A program made the translations under genes and the position numbers. Positions 22,201 to 36,100 of a DNA stretch of 64,000 nucleotides are shown here, piece after piece. Source of the DNA: Chrysoperla carnea (Eukaryota; Arthropoda; Insecta; Neuroptera; Chrysopidae); NCBI RefSeq assembly GCF_905475395.1, contig NC_058339.1, positions 37,643,172 through 37,707,171 of the forward strand. Direction: 5' to 3'. Under the pieces are notes generated by a model. It was not told where the DNA came from. It was given only the letters and a program-made list of their open reading frames with translations, and did not search any database. How positions within the stretch are numbered: the stretch's first letter is position 1; each line of letters begins with the position of its first letter.

Positions 22201-25200
22201 TAAAATATATCGCATACACCAGGGCAACCCAAATTCTTATCGTGAGTTGTTTACCATTTTCTTGATCTCTACTTACCTATAAGAAGGGTCTTTCCCGCCA
22301 CATTTTACTTTGGAAAGAGCGACAATTGTGGAGTGTTTTTATACTACAAAAATGTAAGCGACAAAAGTCCCTCTTCCCAGAGTTACATATGGTTGGGAAG
22401 ACTGTATTTGCGACTCAAGGGAATCAAGAAAAATTATTTTCCCCTAATTGAAGAACAACAATAGGAAAAGGTCGAAGTTGTAAATTTAAAGCTAATGAAA
22501 ACAAACTTTGTCAGATTGCTGCTAGATTTTCAAATTAATCGAAAAGTTTCTAAAATAACTAACTAAATCCAGCATTTTCAAAAAAACAACATGATTTTCT
22601 TTCAAAACAAACAAACAAATGAATTTTTTGGAAAATAGGTACACTAAACGAAAATTAATACTTACAAGAAACGTCACACAACTCGTCGACACTAAATTTT
22701 CATTATTATTATTTTTTATAACGGAAATTTCCTCAATGAAAATAACAAAACCGGTAAATAAAAATGCCGATAAATTTCACAGTGTATTAGAAAAGATATG
22801 TAAATGGAAACTGATGGAAAATACTACCCGGCTTTCTACTCACAATAATAATATCATGATGTTATCCCAACTCAATTCATGTGTAAACGTGGAATTGTTG
22901 CCGCGCGCGCCGGCATAAACATCTCTATCCCTGTTTTTGTTTTCATATACGTATCCTTATCGTTCGTTAAGAGCATGAGTGAGTGAAAATGCCATTACAC
23001 TTGCCTGTGCTTGCGTTACGTTACGATGCCGGTAGCACATTTATTGCAGATCTTTTTTTGTCTAAAATGTGTGTACTGTACATAAATACAACATACATTC
23101 TGCAATATTGCGGATTTTTATACAGAATGTTTACTGAAAAATTTCATGGAGAGTGTTCTTAGCTATGTTTCAAGTGCAATTTTAGGGTTCCATAGCCTAA
23201 CAATTATGATAATGTTCAAAATCGGTTCAGTTTGGCGAGAGCTATAACGAAAAAACCACATTCGGCGAGAGTTTTTTATATTTTGTAGATTTCACTTGCA
23301 ATTTAAATTTTGAATTTCATTTAAAAATGATTTTATATTTTTTAGGCGTAAATTTCATTGAAACTGTGTTTTTTAAACTATGATTTTGTATATATTATAA
23401 TCACAGTCATTTACGACCACGACAGATCAAACTTGCATCATAGATACAAACGGAATAGGCTGATTTTTTTATTGGCGATTTCCAAAAAGTTGTAGAGCTA
23501 TAAGCTCTGGTCGGTCAAGCGTTGAGTAGCACAGGTGCCCTTGGGGCCTTATCAAACATTTAGGTATAAACCAGTGCATGCACTGAACTGATGGTGAATG
23601 GTTAATCAAACGTTAAACGATTTGTTAAGTCAGGGTATAAGAAGCGAAATCAAATGTATGTATTAAAAAATACATTAGCATTGGTTAAATCAAACATCAA
23701 ACGATTTGTTTAGTCATACAGATAAAAGAGAACTTGCATTAATTTTTTTTGTCACAAATTCATAAAAGAATATTTTATCTAATTTTTTTAAATTAATAAC
23801 TCCATTTTTTTTTAATTATTAATAAAAAGAGTTATATTTTTGAATAAATAAAACGGTAGTGACGTAATAAATTGTGCTGTGAGCCCGCGGTTTCTATGGA
23901 AATTTGTGTTATAATATTGTGAAAGCTTGTTGCTCTGTTTCTGAATACAGTTTCTAATACAGTGTCACTTTATGGAATAGGCAAAGATCTGTATTGCCAA
24001 CTAGTCTCACTAAAAAACTTTAAAAAAGAACAAATCTAGATAATTTTATTCAAAAAATAAACAAAATTATTTAAAACTGTCAGCTTGGAGCTTAAAACAG
24101 GAGGTTACTACATATAGAAATAACTGATGAAATAAATTGTAAAGATATCCAAAAAACATGTTGAAGGCACGTAATTTTCGAATTTTAAGCCCTTTTCTCC
24201 ATCACCAATATAATATCTATACTAGCTTATCACCTGCTTGAATGTTGACCATTTGTAATAAAGTTTTTCTAAAGTCATAAAGAGCTGTCTTAAACAGCTT
24301 CTAATGATATATGGAGTAGGGATCGAGGATGGGCCACCTCGTATCACAACGAACCCTATGGTCTAGCCTAAGTGCTTAACATCTCGGTACATAAACGTAG
24401 TATCAATTTGGGATCATCCACTTTCTCTCCGTAATGAAGAAGAATAATAAAGTTGTATGGTTGCATTTCAAAAGTCAGTTATTCGTAATACCAATAAAAT
24501 ATACAATTACAATAGAAGGTGCGTCGTGAAAATCAATAATATTCATTATTAAAACATCAATAATCCTATTAAAATTAAAATTAGGTCAGCATTAACAAAT
24601 AAAAGAAATTGAATATCGAAAAAAAAAAATTTAATCACCCTGGTATACGGTCAACGACCTCTCTCTTTTTACGAATATTTGGTAAAATATAAATGCTGAT
24701 AAAAAGAACGGAGTAATTTATATATGAAATCTCAAATATTATCATTTTCGAATTATTTTCCCATAAAACATACCCTATAAAATAAAGTCCTCGAATGTTC
24801 CCTTTACGCTAGAATTAAAATCAATACAATAAACAAAGAGAGAATATCTAGTATATAGTCTAGTACAGTAAATGTAAATGAGGCACCAGTTTTATTATCA
24901 AATCCGAAACAACGAAGGACGGATATTGTTACTTTGAAATAAATTTAGAGATGCATCCTTTTATGTACGATTTAAGGACGAAACCAAGCAGGTCTCATTT
25001 CAAATGAAGGAGATCAACTTTATGAAATGTAATACGAGACATTTATGTATAAACGTGGAATTAAAAACTTGACTCCTAGTTCAGTTCAAAAATACTTGTT
25101 TCCTTTTCCCAGCCCTATGTTGTCCACAGAATTCACTAGTTTGATTTCCTTTCAATCAGATCAAGTTTTTCACGTAATCCGCTTTCAACTGCATTTTTAT

Positions 25201-26205
25201 TTATAAATTTTATATACTTCCTAGAGGCCATCAAAAATAAGCCGGCATTATGAAAAAGGTCCGGGGTAGATGTGGATTATCCAAAAAGCAAAGTAGACAC
25301 TTGTCTTTCTGGCACGAAGTTCAGTGACGGATACACCTATATGGGCACGATGGGCATGTCCATCATCCTAATAGACTTGTGAATTCAAAAAATTAAAAAA
25401 AAAACAAAAAAAACAAACAAACAAAAAAAATTAATCTCTTCAAATTTCAAATAAAAAAGAGAAAGGAAATTTTTGAAATTGCCTACGGTCGCAAAATTTC
25501 TTTAATCCACCTGTGGTCTGCAGTCCACCATTTGGAGACCATAGTCTGCAACCTTAAGTCTGTAATTCAAAAAAGCATTATTTTATAACATCGCAAAGAA
25601 TTATATTAGTAGGTATCTACTTACTTATCGTACAAAGTTGGACACCCTAATCATTTTTTATGATAGAATGTGTCGTATTAAGAATGAAAACTCTTAGAAT
25701 CTGGGCTCTTTCTTGCTTTATTAGCTATACTATTTACATTCATCCATGTGAAAATATACATTCATTGAAAGATTTTCATTTAATGCAATAAATCCTCTTA
25801 TCTTCTCTGACAACCCCCTAATGTTTTGAAACAGACAAATGAAAGAATTTCAACACACAGAAAGAGTTTTATTTATATTTGTGTATGCTTTTATCGATTA
25901 TTACTATTGTAGTAAAATATACACATTTCATTTTCAATTACAACTTTTGTATGGGAGTTATGACGTGATGAATGAATGAAAACTGTTTTTGGCATGATGA
26001 CAGACAAACATTATTGTAGTTTATGCTTTGTTTCTGCTTTTTATTGCAAAAAAATATTTAATTTTATTCAAGAAAGATACTTTATCAGCTTAGGCAATGT
26101 TTTGTCAGTTATATTATACCCATTGCCAATGCATTTCCTTATTACAAAATGTATTTATTAATCTAACAACATACTTTAAGATACTGGCAGGCTTTTTATG
26201 TATAA
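19245..26205. other. AT-rich intergenic stretch with scattered degraded repeat-like patches
   Basis: GC-richer relic-like patches occur near 19640-19960, 20110-20290, 22880-23040 and 25240-25380; none yields a recognisable protein. Also seen are CAGTATGGG/CCCATACTG (22055-22079, perfect 9-bp stem), the palindrome CTAGAATTCTAG (22086-22097), and a pair of imperfect direct repeats of about 45 bp starting at 23600 and 23683. No gene is supported. Confidence 0.45.
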
Positions 26206-26211
26206 ATATAA

Positions 26212-26388
26212 ATAATAACCGTCGGATCAAATGTTTTTGGTAGGTTGACTTGCTCAGGAGACTCAGCTTTTTCAGTGAGCCTTGGGCAACCAGAAGGAGG
26301 TAACTTAGCAAATTTGTCTGATCTCCAAAGGAGGTGTAAGCGAGTAGCAAATGAATCTGATACAACGTTGTCAGACAAACAATTTTAA
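26212..26388 (+). other. Coding-like island, 58 codons, possible orphan exon or transposon relic
   Basis: On the plus strand the frame is open from 26212 to a TAA at 26386-26388 and reads as a normal-looking polar protein segment (for example SVSLGQPEGGNLANLSDLQR followed by RCKRVANESDTTLSDKQF). Base composition is balanced, unlike the flanks. There is no start codon and no clear splice acceptor at its left edge. The minus strand is also open over the same interval, so orientation is not certain. The family is not recognised. Confidence 0.35.
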
Positions 26389-26389
26389 C

Positions 26390-27199
26390 ATCCAATTCAT
26401 TAGTCTTTTTTTCAATAATGATTTTAAACCCCAAAAGAAGCGTTAAAATTAAATTTTTTACCTGATCGCGTGGTTAAAGGCTCATTTGACACTCGACAAA
26501 AACCTCTTCGGAGAGTAGGCAAACATTTTTTATGTAACCTATTTCAGCAGTCCAAGACCCAATATATCGAAAACACTGCATTTCCTAACCAAGTTAAGAG
26601 TAAACAGAAGTATTGTCTGACATAATTTTTACATAACAAAGCATGTCTGCTCTTTAACTCTAACTTAAAATCTACGTAAAATCTACAACTTTGCTAATGG
26701 TCAATTTACGACTTCTTAAGTTTTCGTTATTTACGGTTACAGTTTTCTACTTGCATAAATATTGGGGTAACGAAAATAATGAAAAATGAAGCTTTTTGAA
26801 GAGCCTTTTATAAATATTTTTCATAGAGATAATAAGAATACTATATTTTTTGAACTTTTCTAATGCATTTGTTCATATTTTTAACATAGATGAATTTTCT
26901 TAAAAATATAAAACTCATAAAAATCCCAAAATGTCTTCTGAAAAGTATTTTTAAATTATCTACACTATTGTAATAGTATTGTTGGAGCTACTGGCCTCTA
27001 CCGATATTTTCTTACAGCTGCTTTACTTCTCTTTCTTTCATATGTATACAGGGGAGTAATAGAAAAAGAAAGTAAATAACCACGAATTTGAAATCCGTCT
27101 ACACACGTGTTGTATGAAAATGTCAATACTATAACCTCAAAAGTGGAATATAAACATGCTGTGATAAAATTTAAAAAATTTGAAACTCTATCTTCCAAA
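26390..27199. other. Upstream region of UTP20
   Basis: AT-rich sequence preceding the UTP20 start codon. No clear core promoter motif was recognised. An in-frame-independent short open frame overlapping the start is not supported. Confidence 0.4.
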
Positions 27200-30100
27200 A
27201 TGAAAAATAAATCAGGAAGGCATAAAGAGACGAATACTTTTACGGTTTGTTTTCTTAATTTTCTATTAATTTATAAAATTCAAATAAATAAATGAAATTT
27301 TATTTTGTAGTTTCAACCATTCGCCGAACGTATATCGAATATCGATGTTGATATTTTTCATCGAATTGGTCATAAATATGAAGAAATTGATGATGAAGTT
27401 TCATGTTACTTTCGACAAACTTTAGTTAAATGGGGTGCTTTAAATTTAACAAATGGATTTAGTAAATTTCGTAAAGAAGTTTCGGATATCGTATCGTTAG
27501 CACAATTATTACATGATAAAGACCGGGTTGTCGAGTCTTTATTAACAAATATTAGCTATAAAGATCCTTTATACTTGCAACCTTTATTAGAGTAAGTGAT
27601 CTTTACATGATAGTCGTGTGTTATTTTTTAATTCATTTTGTTTTGTAATTTTAGGCTGGTAGTTGCTCTAGCAAAAGATTTGCGAAAAGAATTCTATCCA
27701 TACTACATCAGATTTTTGGATCAATTAATCGACGTGTTAAATACGAAAGATACAGATGTTCTCGAATGGACTTTTCAATGCTTGGCCTATATATTTAAAT
27801 TTCTATGGCGATATTTGATTAAAGACATTCATAATGTTTTAAGCAGTCTTTTACCACTATTAGATAGCAATAAACCGGATTATGTGAATAATTTTGCAGC
27901 AGAAAGTTTTTCATTTGTGGCACGAAAAGTTCATGATCGAAAACTTTTTTTAATTTCGATATTAAAACTTTTAAAACATAAACCTGAGGTTAGTCTATAA
28001 AGATTTTCTATACTAATTCATTCAATTTCCTGTCTAAATCAAAACATTTTCATTGTGTCTCTACATATCGCTATAACAAACTGTATAAAAAAATTGATTA
28101 GTAAAAATTTCCAACGAAAGATGAAAAAATAGCATGATTAAAAATCATAGGTATAAATCAAAAAAATGTTGACCAGCGAATCACCCCATACCCTCCAATT
28201 GGTCTCACTTCATTTCTAGTTCTACAAAAATCGTAATTTGTACATGCCAAGAGAAAAAAAATTCGTAATATTTGAGTGAAAAAGTTTTATTTTTTTAAGT
28301 TTTATCTTTAAAAATTTTTATAGATATTTATTATTTTATATTTTGACATACAAGTCCAGCTGGTCCTTGGCCTAAATTCTCAACATTTGCTGGTGCTGTT
28401 TTGCTGGCTCTCAGTGGCGTAAAACCAAGTTCTTCTTTTGCTATTCCAAATTGTTGTAATTTCGCTTCATACGTACGCAATAAATCATCATGCATTTTAC
28501 AAACTCGTGCTAATTCATATTGCAAATCTTGTATTAGATTATTTTTGTCCTTTAACATTTGTTCAACACGATTGTTCACTTCTGTCGGAGGTAAATTACA
28601 AGTTTTCGTAATATCTACAAGCATTGCATCGCGTACTTCTAAACTATCCACTAAATGCTCTAAACGTTTTTGCAGCAGTGCATTTTTCAGCCCAGTTTTC
28701 TGTTGTAAATCCAAAATGGCTGTAATAAATTTATTTTTTAATGTATCACGTTCTTCTTTCAGCTGTTGAAAACGTAGATCCAATGTTTCGTACTCCCATT
28801 TCAAGTCTTCATGCTGTTTTTGTATTTGAGCTAACAAAATTTTTGTATTTTTCAACGATTGTTTATCTTTCTCATAATTTTGCATTTTATGTCTTAAGTC
28901 ACGCGCTTCATGTTCAGCTTGACGTAATGGCCCCACTAATTTTTTATTTTCAGCATTTGTATCAGCTAATTGTTTATTAATTCGAGATAATTGATCAACC
29001 TGAACGTCGATTTGCTCCTTTAAACTAGCTATTAATGCGAGATTATTTAAGGTTATGTCATTGTAGTAATTTTTTAGTTCGCTAAAATCACGTTCGTGAT
29101 TCTCCATTAGCTCAGTTATTTGTCGACTTTTACGTTCTTCCACTTCAGCCATTTCCATACGATGCTTCAATCCCAAGTCATATCGAAGCTCACCAAATTT
29201 CTTATCATATTTTAGCTCTAATTCTTTAGCATAAAGCTCAAATTCACCTCGTACGCTGCTAAGTTCTTTGGCATGGTTCAACTTTTGAATATTTAAGTTT
29301 TCTTCAAATGTTAATTGTTGCTCAATTAACTTATTTTTGAGATCAGTTTTATCCTGTTGAAGTTGATTTTCCTGAGCATAATGATCATCTTGAGCTAATT
29401 TCAAATTAACCATTTCAGCTGCACGGAGTTCAGCAATATTATTTTGCTGTTCGTAGCTTAAATGCTTAATTTGTTGCTTAAATAATTTTATTTCATCAGC
29501 ATTTCGTTCACGACCCTCTTCCATCTCCCGGTCCATATTACGTAATTGAGCACGAGCTTCATCGAGCTGATCTTTTGTTAATTCCCAATATGTTCGTAAC
29601 TTGTCACGTTCTAATTGAAAGTAGTTACGTTCTTCACGTTCTCGATCGGTTTCTTCTTTCAAGCGTAGTGCAAATGCTTCTAATTGTTCCCGGGTCATAT
29701 CGGCGGTTTTTACACCGTCGATAATCACCTCTTCTTTCTTTTTATCTTTCTTTTTCACCATTTCGAATGTTTTTTAATATCTACAGAAAAAAAATCCGTA
29801 ATTATTTTTGTTTGTCAAAAGAACCCTCGTTCGTCTATATGAGAGGAATTACTCCCTCTTCCTGCATTTTTGTATGGTGAAAGTATAGCCCATACATGCC
29901 CACGGTAATTTTTAAACTGTTCTGTGGGACTGATCAATTCCTAACTTATATTTAATCCAGAATAACGAATTCAGCGGGAGGTCCCGTGGTTCTAAATACC
30001 ACGGATGAACGTATAGAGCTCAAGGTGTTGAATTAGTTTTAAAATTTAAAATCGAACTAATATGTGAAAACAAATCGTTAATTGCATGGTCTATTTTATA

Positions 30101-33100
30101 AATAATTTTATAGTATTCATAAATAATAAATGACTTACCTTTTTTAAAATATACAAATAAATATTTTAATTACAAAAATAAAGAATATTTAAAATAAAAA
30201 TATTGCCATAAAGGCTTCTTTTGGCTATCGATTAACTTATTTATATAAACAAAATGCTTTGACAACGTTTGACACATCCCATGTATTTCTTTATACCACG
30301 TGGTGACTAGGTGTAAACCGTTTCTAAGGAACGGCTATTATGGATAAATAATATTGTTTGGTAATTATTATATATAAAATTATATATAAAATCTCGAAAA
30401 CTAAATAAAGTATTAAAGTATTATTGAGTTTATCATGACCCCAAATTAATAATATAATAAAACGATATAGAAGTTTTTGCGTTAGCGGCGCTGAATGCGA
30501 TTCTGCACGCAACGAATAAAACTATTTTTATTTGAATATAAACAATTTTTGTTGGTAATATTTTTATAATAACTTTACATTAGTAATATTTTGTGTAAAT
30601 TCCTAATTACAGGCTATTCCCGGATGCGGTAGACTATTATTTGAAGTTATCAATGGCGTACAAGGACAATTCCATAATTGTGCTCAAGAAATCTTACCAT
30701 TTTATTTCCAATCTTTTTCTGATGAAAAATGTCCCCAAAAAACTCTATTTAAATTATTGGAACAAGTTATTGCTAATATTACCCAATACATTAATCCGAA
30801 AAAAATTTCACTTTATTGGACATCGATTATAAATGTATTAAAACAATTCCATGACCAATGGTCGAAGGGGGATAAATCAGAACGAAATATGACTAATATC
30901 GAATTAGTATTAACATTAGTTGGACAAAGTATTGAATACAAAGAAGGCAAAATGTTGACGAATTCCGAATTGCTAGTTGATAGATTGATAAACCTATTAA
31001 AAGATAACATTTCGGACGGAATATCAATGAAAATATCTCAAATTGGAGCAATTATTTTACTTTACACACAAATAAGTCTTTCTCAAGAATATACAAGTCG
31101 ATTAACTATCCGCATCTTATCAATTCCTTCGAAACCCACGGTGATGGAATTTATTAAAAATGTTATTGCTTGTTCTTCATTTGAAGCGTTAGTTTTACCA
31201 ACTTTTCTCGAATATTGTGTAGTAGACAAATTGAATAAACAAGTTTTGCATATTTTAACTCGTATAATTCTCCAAAAATCTCCAATCCGATTAAATGGAT
31301 TCACCGAATGGAAACCTTATATGATTGATTTTCCTGTATCTAAACAAATTGCATTTGAATATGAAACATCTCAAATTTTAATTGATTTGCTCGATATAAA
31401 CTTATTACCAGAGCAATTAGATGACGTTGTATGTGCTTTGATTTGTGTTCCACATGTAAAAAATGTGGATAAATCCAAATGTGCGGAAAAAGTATTTACT
31501 ATGGTCAAACAATTGTGTGGCAAAATAAATGGAAATAATTTAAATCGAAATGAACTCATAGAATTATTTTTTACTCTTTTGATTTGTATTGACACTTTAC
31601 GAAATATTACTGATTCAATGGATAACTGTTTGGATATAATTTTAAAAACAGTTTCACCGTATGTAACAGATTATAAGTTTTTAAGTACTTTGCGAATTTT
31701 GGATATTGTTTTATCAGCATGCAGTGACAAAATTATTACATATGAATTATTGAATAAATTAAGCGAAACTTTGATGCCAAATGTTTCGTCGCAGTTTCAT
31801 GAGGTGAGTGTAATTCTATTTACTTAGAAACTTTTGTGTATCGTTTTAAATCATAGAGAATATATTGCTGTGTTAAAATCATTTTTTTAGCTCTATCAGT
31901 TTTAGCCTGCAGCAAATTTAGTTTAGTGTACAAAAATGTTGAAACTTATTTATCAAATTCAATAATTTTATTTTAAACTGGCCATTTTTATTGGATTCTC
32001 TAACATACTTCTCAATACCAAATAAAATATCCACTAGTTTATTTTGTCGAATAATTTTACTTTTTGTGTATTCATAGGTTCGTTTATTAACAACACATAT
32101 TTTTTCATTATTTGAAAATTTGGAAGAATTAAATTGTATCAAAACTGAAAGTAATGATGTATGGAAAATATTCAGTATCTGTTTCGATGTTGAATCACTT
32201 GAACCCAATGTTTCAACTTATCGTGAACAATTAAAAAATTTGAGCCATCTAAATATTGACAAACCACAAGCCACATTGTACAAAGATACAGATTTTAAAA
32301 CATACCCGCTACGATATTTATTAGGTGTTTTATATATGAATTTTAAATTATTATGGAAACCAACCATTGAAATTATTAGTTCACAAGCTAATGGTATGGC
32401 TGTATTCGATGATTTCTGGCTAGTCTTTTTAAGTCAATTACATGTTGCTTTGAAAAATATTGAAAATGTTCCTGATACTGCAATCACAGCGAATTCGAAT
32501 ATAACATGTGATTTTTTATCGGATTTGTATACGAAGATTTATGGAATCAATGATAAACCAGATTATCATCATTATCGTTTGTTGTTATGGAATTGTATGG
32601 AAGAATTTCCAGATTTAGCCCACACCAAAAATCGAGATGTTACAACAATATTTATTAATTTTGTGAAGTAAGTTGATTTTTTTGGAAAATCCGTTTATAT
32701 ACGGAGTAATTAAAAAATGAACTATGTTAGTGCTGATATTTTATGTCTCTTGCTTTCAATTGCAGTAATGAATATTTATTATCAAATTCGGAGCTAGCCA
32801 AATCATGGAATATCCAAAAACATGAAATTAATACAAATTCAGAATCAGTACTCAATGAAAATGAAAATGAAGAAAATGTTGAAGAAGATGAATTGGATAC
32901 GATAATTAAATTTCCAAGAAAAGCAACAAAATCGTAAGTTTAATTTTTGAAGCATTTCCTCTCAACCTTTAATATCTTCAGTAAGTTTATCTTATCAAAA
33001 AAACGCACACCCATCAACACATGGCGGATAACTTTTAAAGCTTTAAATGATTACTGAACTGTTATAAACAAATTTAATAAAAAACCTAGCATCTTGTTAT

Positions 33101-36100
33101 CTTCAATAGTTTTGAATGATGCGTAGGCATATACAAGGCATTTTATGATTTTATTTGTGAGATAATCCTGTACTCTGAATCTTTTCAAACTTTTCTGCCG
33201 ATGGTATTCAATGATATTTTATTCATTTGGAGTATGTTCTTAGGATTCTTAAACTACAATATTTGTTTTTTCTCTTACAGTACATTGCTAGCACAATTGG
33301 AAGTATTTTCAAAAATGCATAATCCCAAGAATATGCATCGTGAACCCGAATTATATCAGATTTACTTAGAATTATTAATGAATCGTAATTCCGACATACA
33401 AAAAGCGGCTTTAGATTGTATTATGACTTACAAACATAAATATTTGACCCCGTACAAAGAACATTTATACAATTTAATAAATGATAAACAACTTAAAAAT
33501 GAGTTAGCACTGTTTCGTATCGATACTGATAGTGAGGTTTTAATAAAAGATCATCGTAAAGATTTTATACCCATTGTTTTACGTATCGTCTATAGTAAAA
33601 TGATTACAAAAACTGGTCTTCGAACAGGAGGCAAGGGTGGTGGACAATTAAAACGTTCACTTATACTACGATTTTTATCTGGATGTCTTGAAGATGAATT
33701 GATGTTATTTGTGCAAATGGCATTTAAATTTTATTCACCATTCCTGCGGGACAATTGTGATCAAATTATTGCTGATATTGATACAAATCTTGACTTGCAA
33801 CATACTATTGCCCCGAAAAAATTATTAAGTACGGTCAATCTTCTTGGAATTATCCTCGAAAAATTTGGGGCTGTTGGAAGCAAACAACTTCTTCCATATT
33901 TATTAAGAATTTTACTTTGCGTTGGAGGGCTGCTAAAAAGTATGTTTTCACGTCAGGATGAAATTCATGCGGGGTACTTAAATTCGTTACGTCAACTTCG
34001 CTCTTCTTCAATACAAATTATTGCACGATTTTTTGAACATTTTGAAATGTACCCATGGACTAAATCAGAAATGGATGCTGTTTTTGATGTATTTGTATGG
34101 CCATGGTTGGATAAATTACAAATTGAGGGAATCCATAGTCCTACTGCATTGATGAAATTATTTATGTGTTGGAGTCAAAATCCACGATATTTTATTCTCT
34201 TAGCGAAATATTTACCTAGCCAACCAGATCAATATGCTATTCCTTATATTTTAAACCTATTTTTGAATCCAAAAACACATTTGTCGGTGATTAATGCGAT
34301 TGTAGAAATTCTGGAACATTTGTTAACACTACAACCAAGTGAAGAGGAAATGGCTGCTCCACAAATTCCTGTAGATTGCTATGTAAAAGCGAATAAGGAA
34401 ATTTTAGACCGATTGCATTTGAAAGAGCGATTAAATTTTGGAAGCATAATTATCTTGACGCATGTGCCAGTAATTTTACAGTATTTGCAAAATAAAATCG
34501 AAAAACAAAAAAATTTTAGTAGAAAGGAGCTTGTGATTTTATCTCGAGTTTCTGAGTTGGTTTGGGAAGTTGAAACCAGTGATAATTTATTAAAAATTCT
34601 ACTTCCAATTTTGGTGAAAAAAGCTAGCAATGCTTCAGAGGATACAGTCATACAAATGGTTACAACTCTTTGTAATTTAATCCAAAATGTTCCAAATCCA
34701 ATTCGACATTTAAAAGCTGTTGCTCCATTATTTGGCCAAATTTCTACAGTTCCACCTCGAAAACTCTTATGCGAGTTTCTTCGGGATCTGACACAAAATT
34801 CTACAGACGAATCAATAGCTACAGCCAAAGTTGTCGTAGAGTTAAATGCATGGGATGCTAAATGGATTGATCAACCAGATTTCACGAGGCGACTAAATGC
34901 TTTTCGTACTGTTTCTAGTTTGATTGAAGAAGGTGTTCTCGAATATGAATTTGGGGTTATAATTATCCATAATTGTTTTTATCTTATCAAGTACGAAAAT
35001 GATATATCGCTTCGAGATAACGCTTCTGACTGCCTAAAAAAATTATGTCTGTATTTAGCGATAAAGTATAAAAGTTCTCAACAGACAGAATTCGTTATAA
35101 ACGATACAATTTTAAGTCTAATTCGTAATGGTATTCGTGATAAAAATGATAAAGTTCGAAGCGAATCAATTTTATTGCTTGGTTATATTGCTCGAGAATG
35201 TCCACCTGATACGTATAACGTTCTGTCAGACTTGTCACTTTTAACAAATAAAGCCGATTTAGAAGTAGACTTTTTTGAAAATTTGCAACACTTGCAATTA
35301 CATCGACATGTAAGAGCGTTATTAAAGTTTTCTCAAATTTCGAAAAATTTGACAAAGCCGTTTAGTTCAAGGACTTTAACGCAGTTTGTTTTACCACTTA
35401 TAACACAGTATTTATGTTCGGATAAATATTTACAAAAAAATACGATTGTGGACGCTGCAATTGAAGCTGTAGGATCTGTGTGCCGAATGCTTCCATGGCA
35501 TCAATATGAGACTATTTTACGATATTATTTAGGAAAATTAAGGAATAAAATTGAATATCAAAAACAGTTGGTCCGAATTATTGTAGCGATTTTAGATGCA
35601 TTTCATTTTGACTTATCTCGCGCAAAAGACATCCCTAAAATAGAGAAAGTAGAAATACCAAAATATACGGAAGAAGATGAAAAAGAAGAAAGTGAGACGG
35701 AAGAAAAAAAGGAAACCGCTGAAGAGGAAGAGAAAGAAGAACAACTCGAAGAATTATTGGAGACTGAAGCACCTGAATTCAATGATATTGTTGAAGAAGT
35801 ACACGAAAAAGAATTAACTGTGTTCGAAAAACAAACAATTTTAGCACCTTCTGCCGCTCGGCGATTAATTTATAGTATTACAACAGGATTGCTACCACAA
35901 TTAAATCGAGCAATTTCACAAATGAAACAAAGTGATCATTCACATAAACTAAATAAAAAACGCACGGGGGCTGAAAAAGAAGAGGACGATATACTACGTG
36001 TACCAATTGCTTTAGCGGTTGTTAAATTATTACAAAAATTACCAGAAAATTTACTGGAACGCAATTTACCAGGGTAAGTTTTATTTTTCATTTAAAGCCA

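Noticed and set aside
22619-22918. 99-codon plus-strand open frame ending in RAPA
   Set aside because: No domain, ordinary AT-rich composition for most of its length, and no supporting gene signals. The CGCGCGCGCCGGC patch at its end is short and isolated.
28401-28980. Plus-strand open frames opposite DRC4
   Set aside because: They are antisense shadows of the DRC4 coding sequence.
34379-34828. 149-codon minus-strand open frame
   Set aside because: Antisense shadow of the UTP20 DRIM-region exon.
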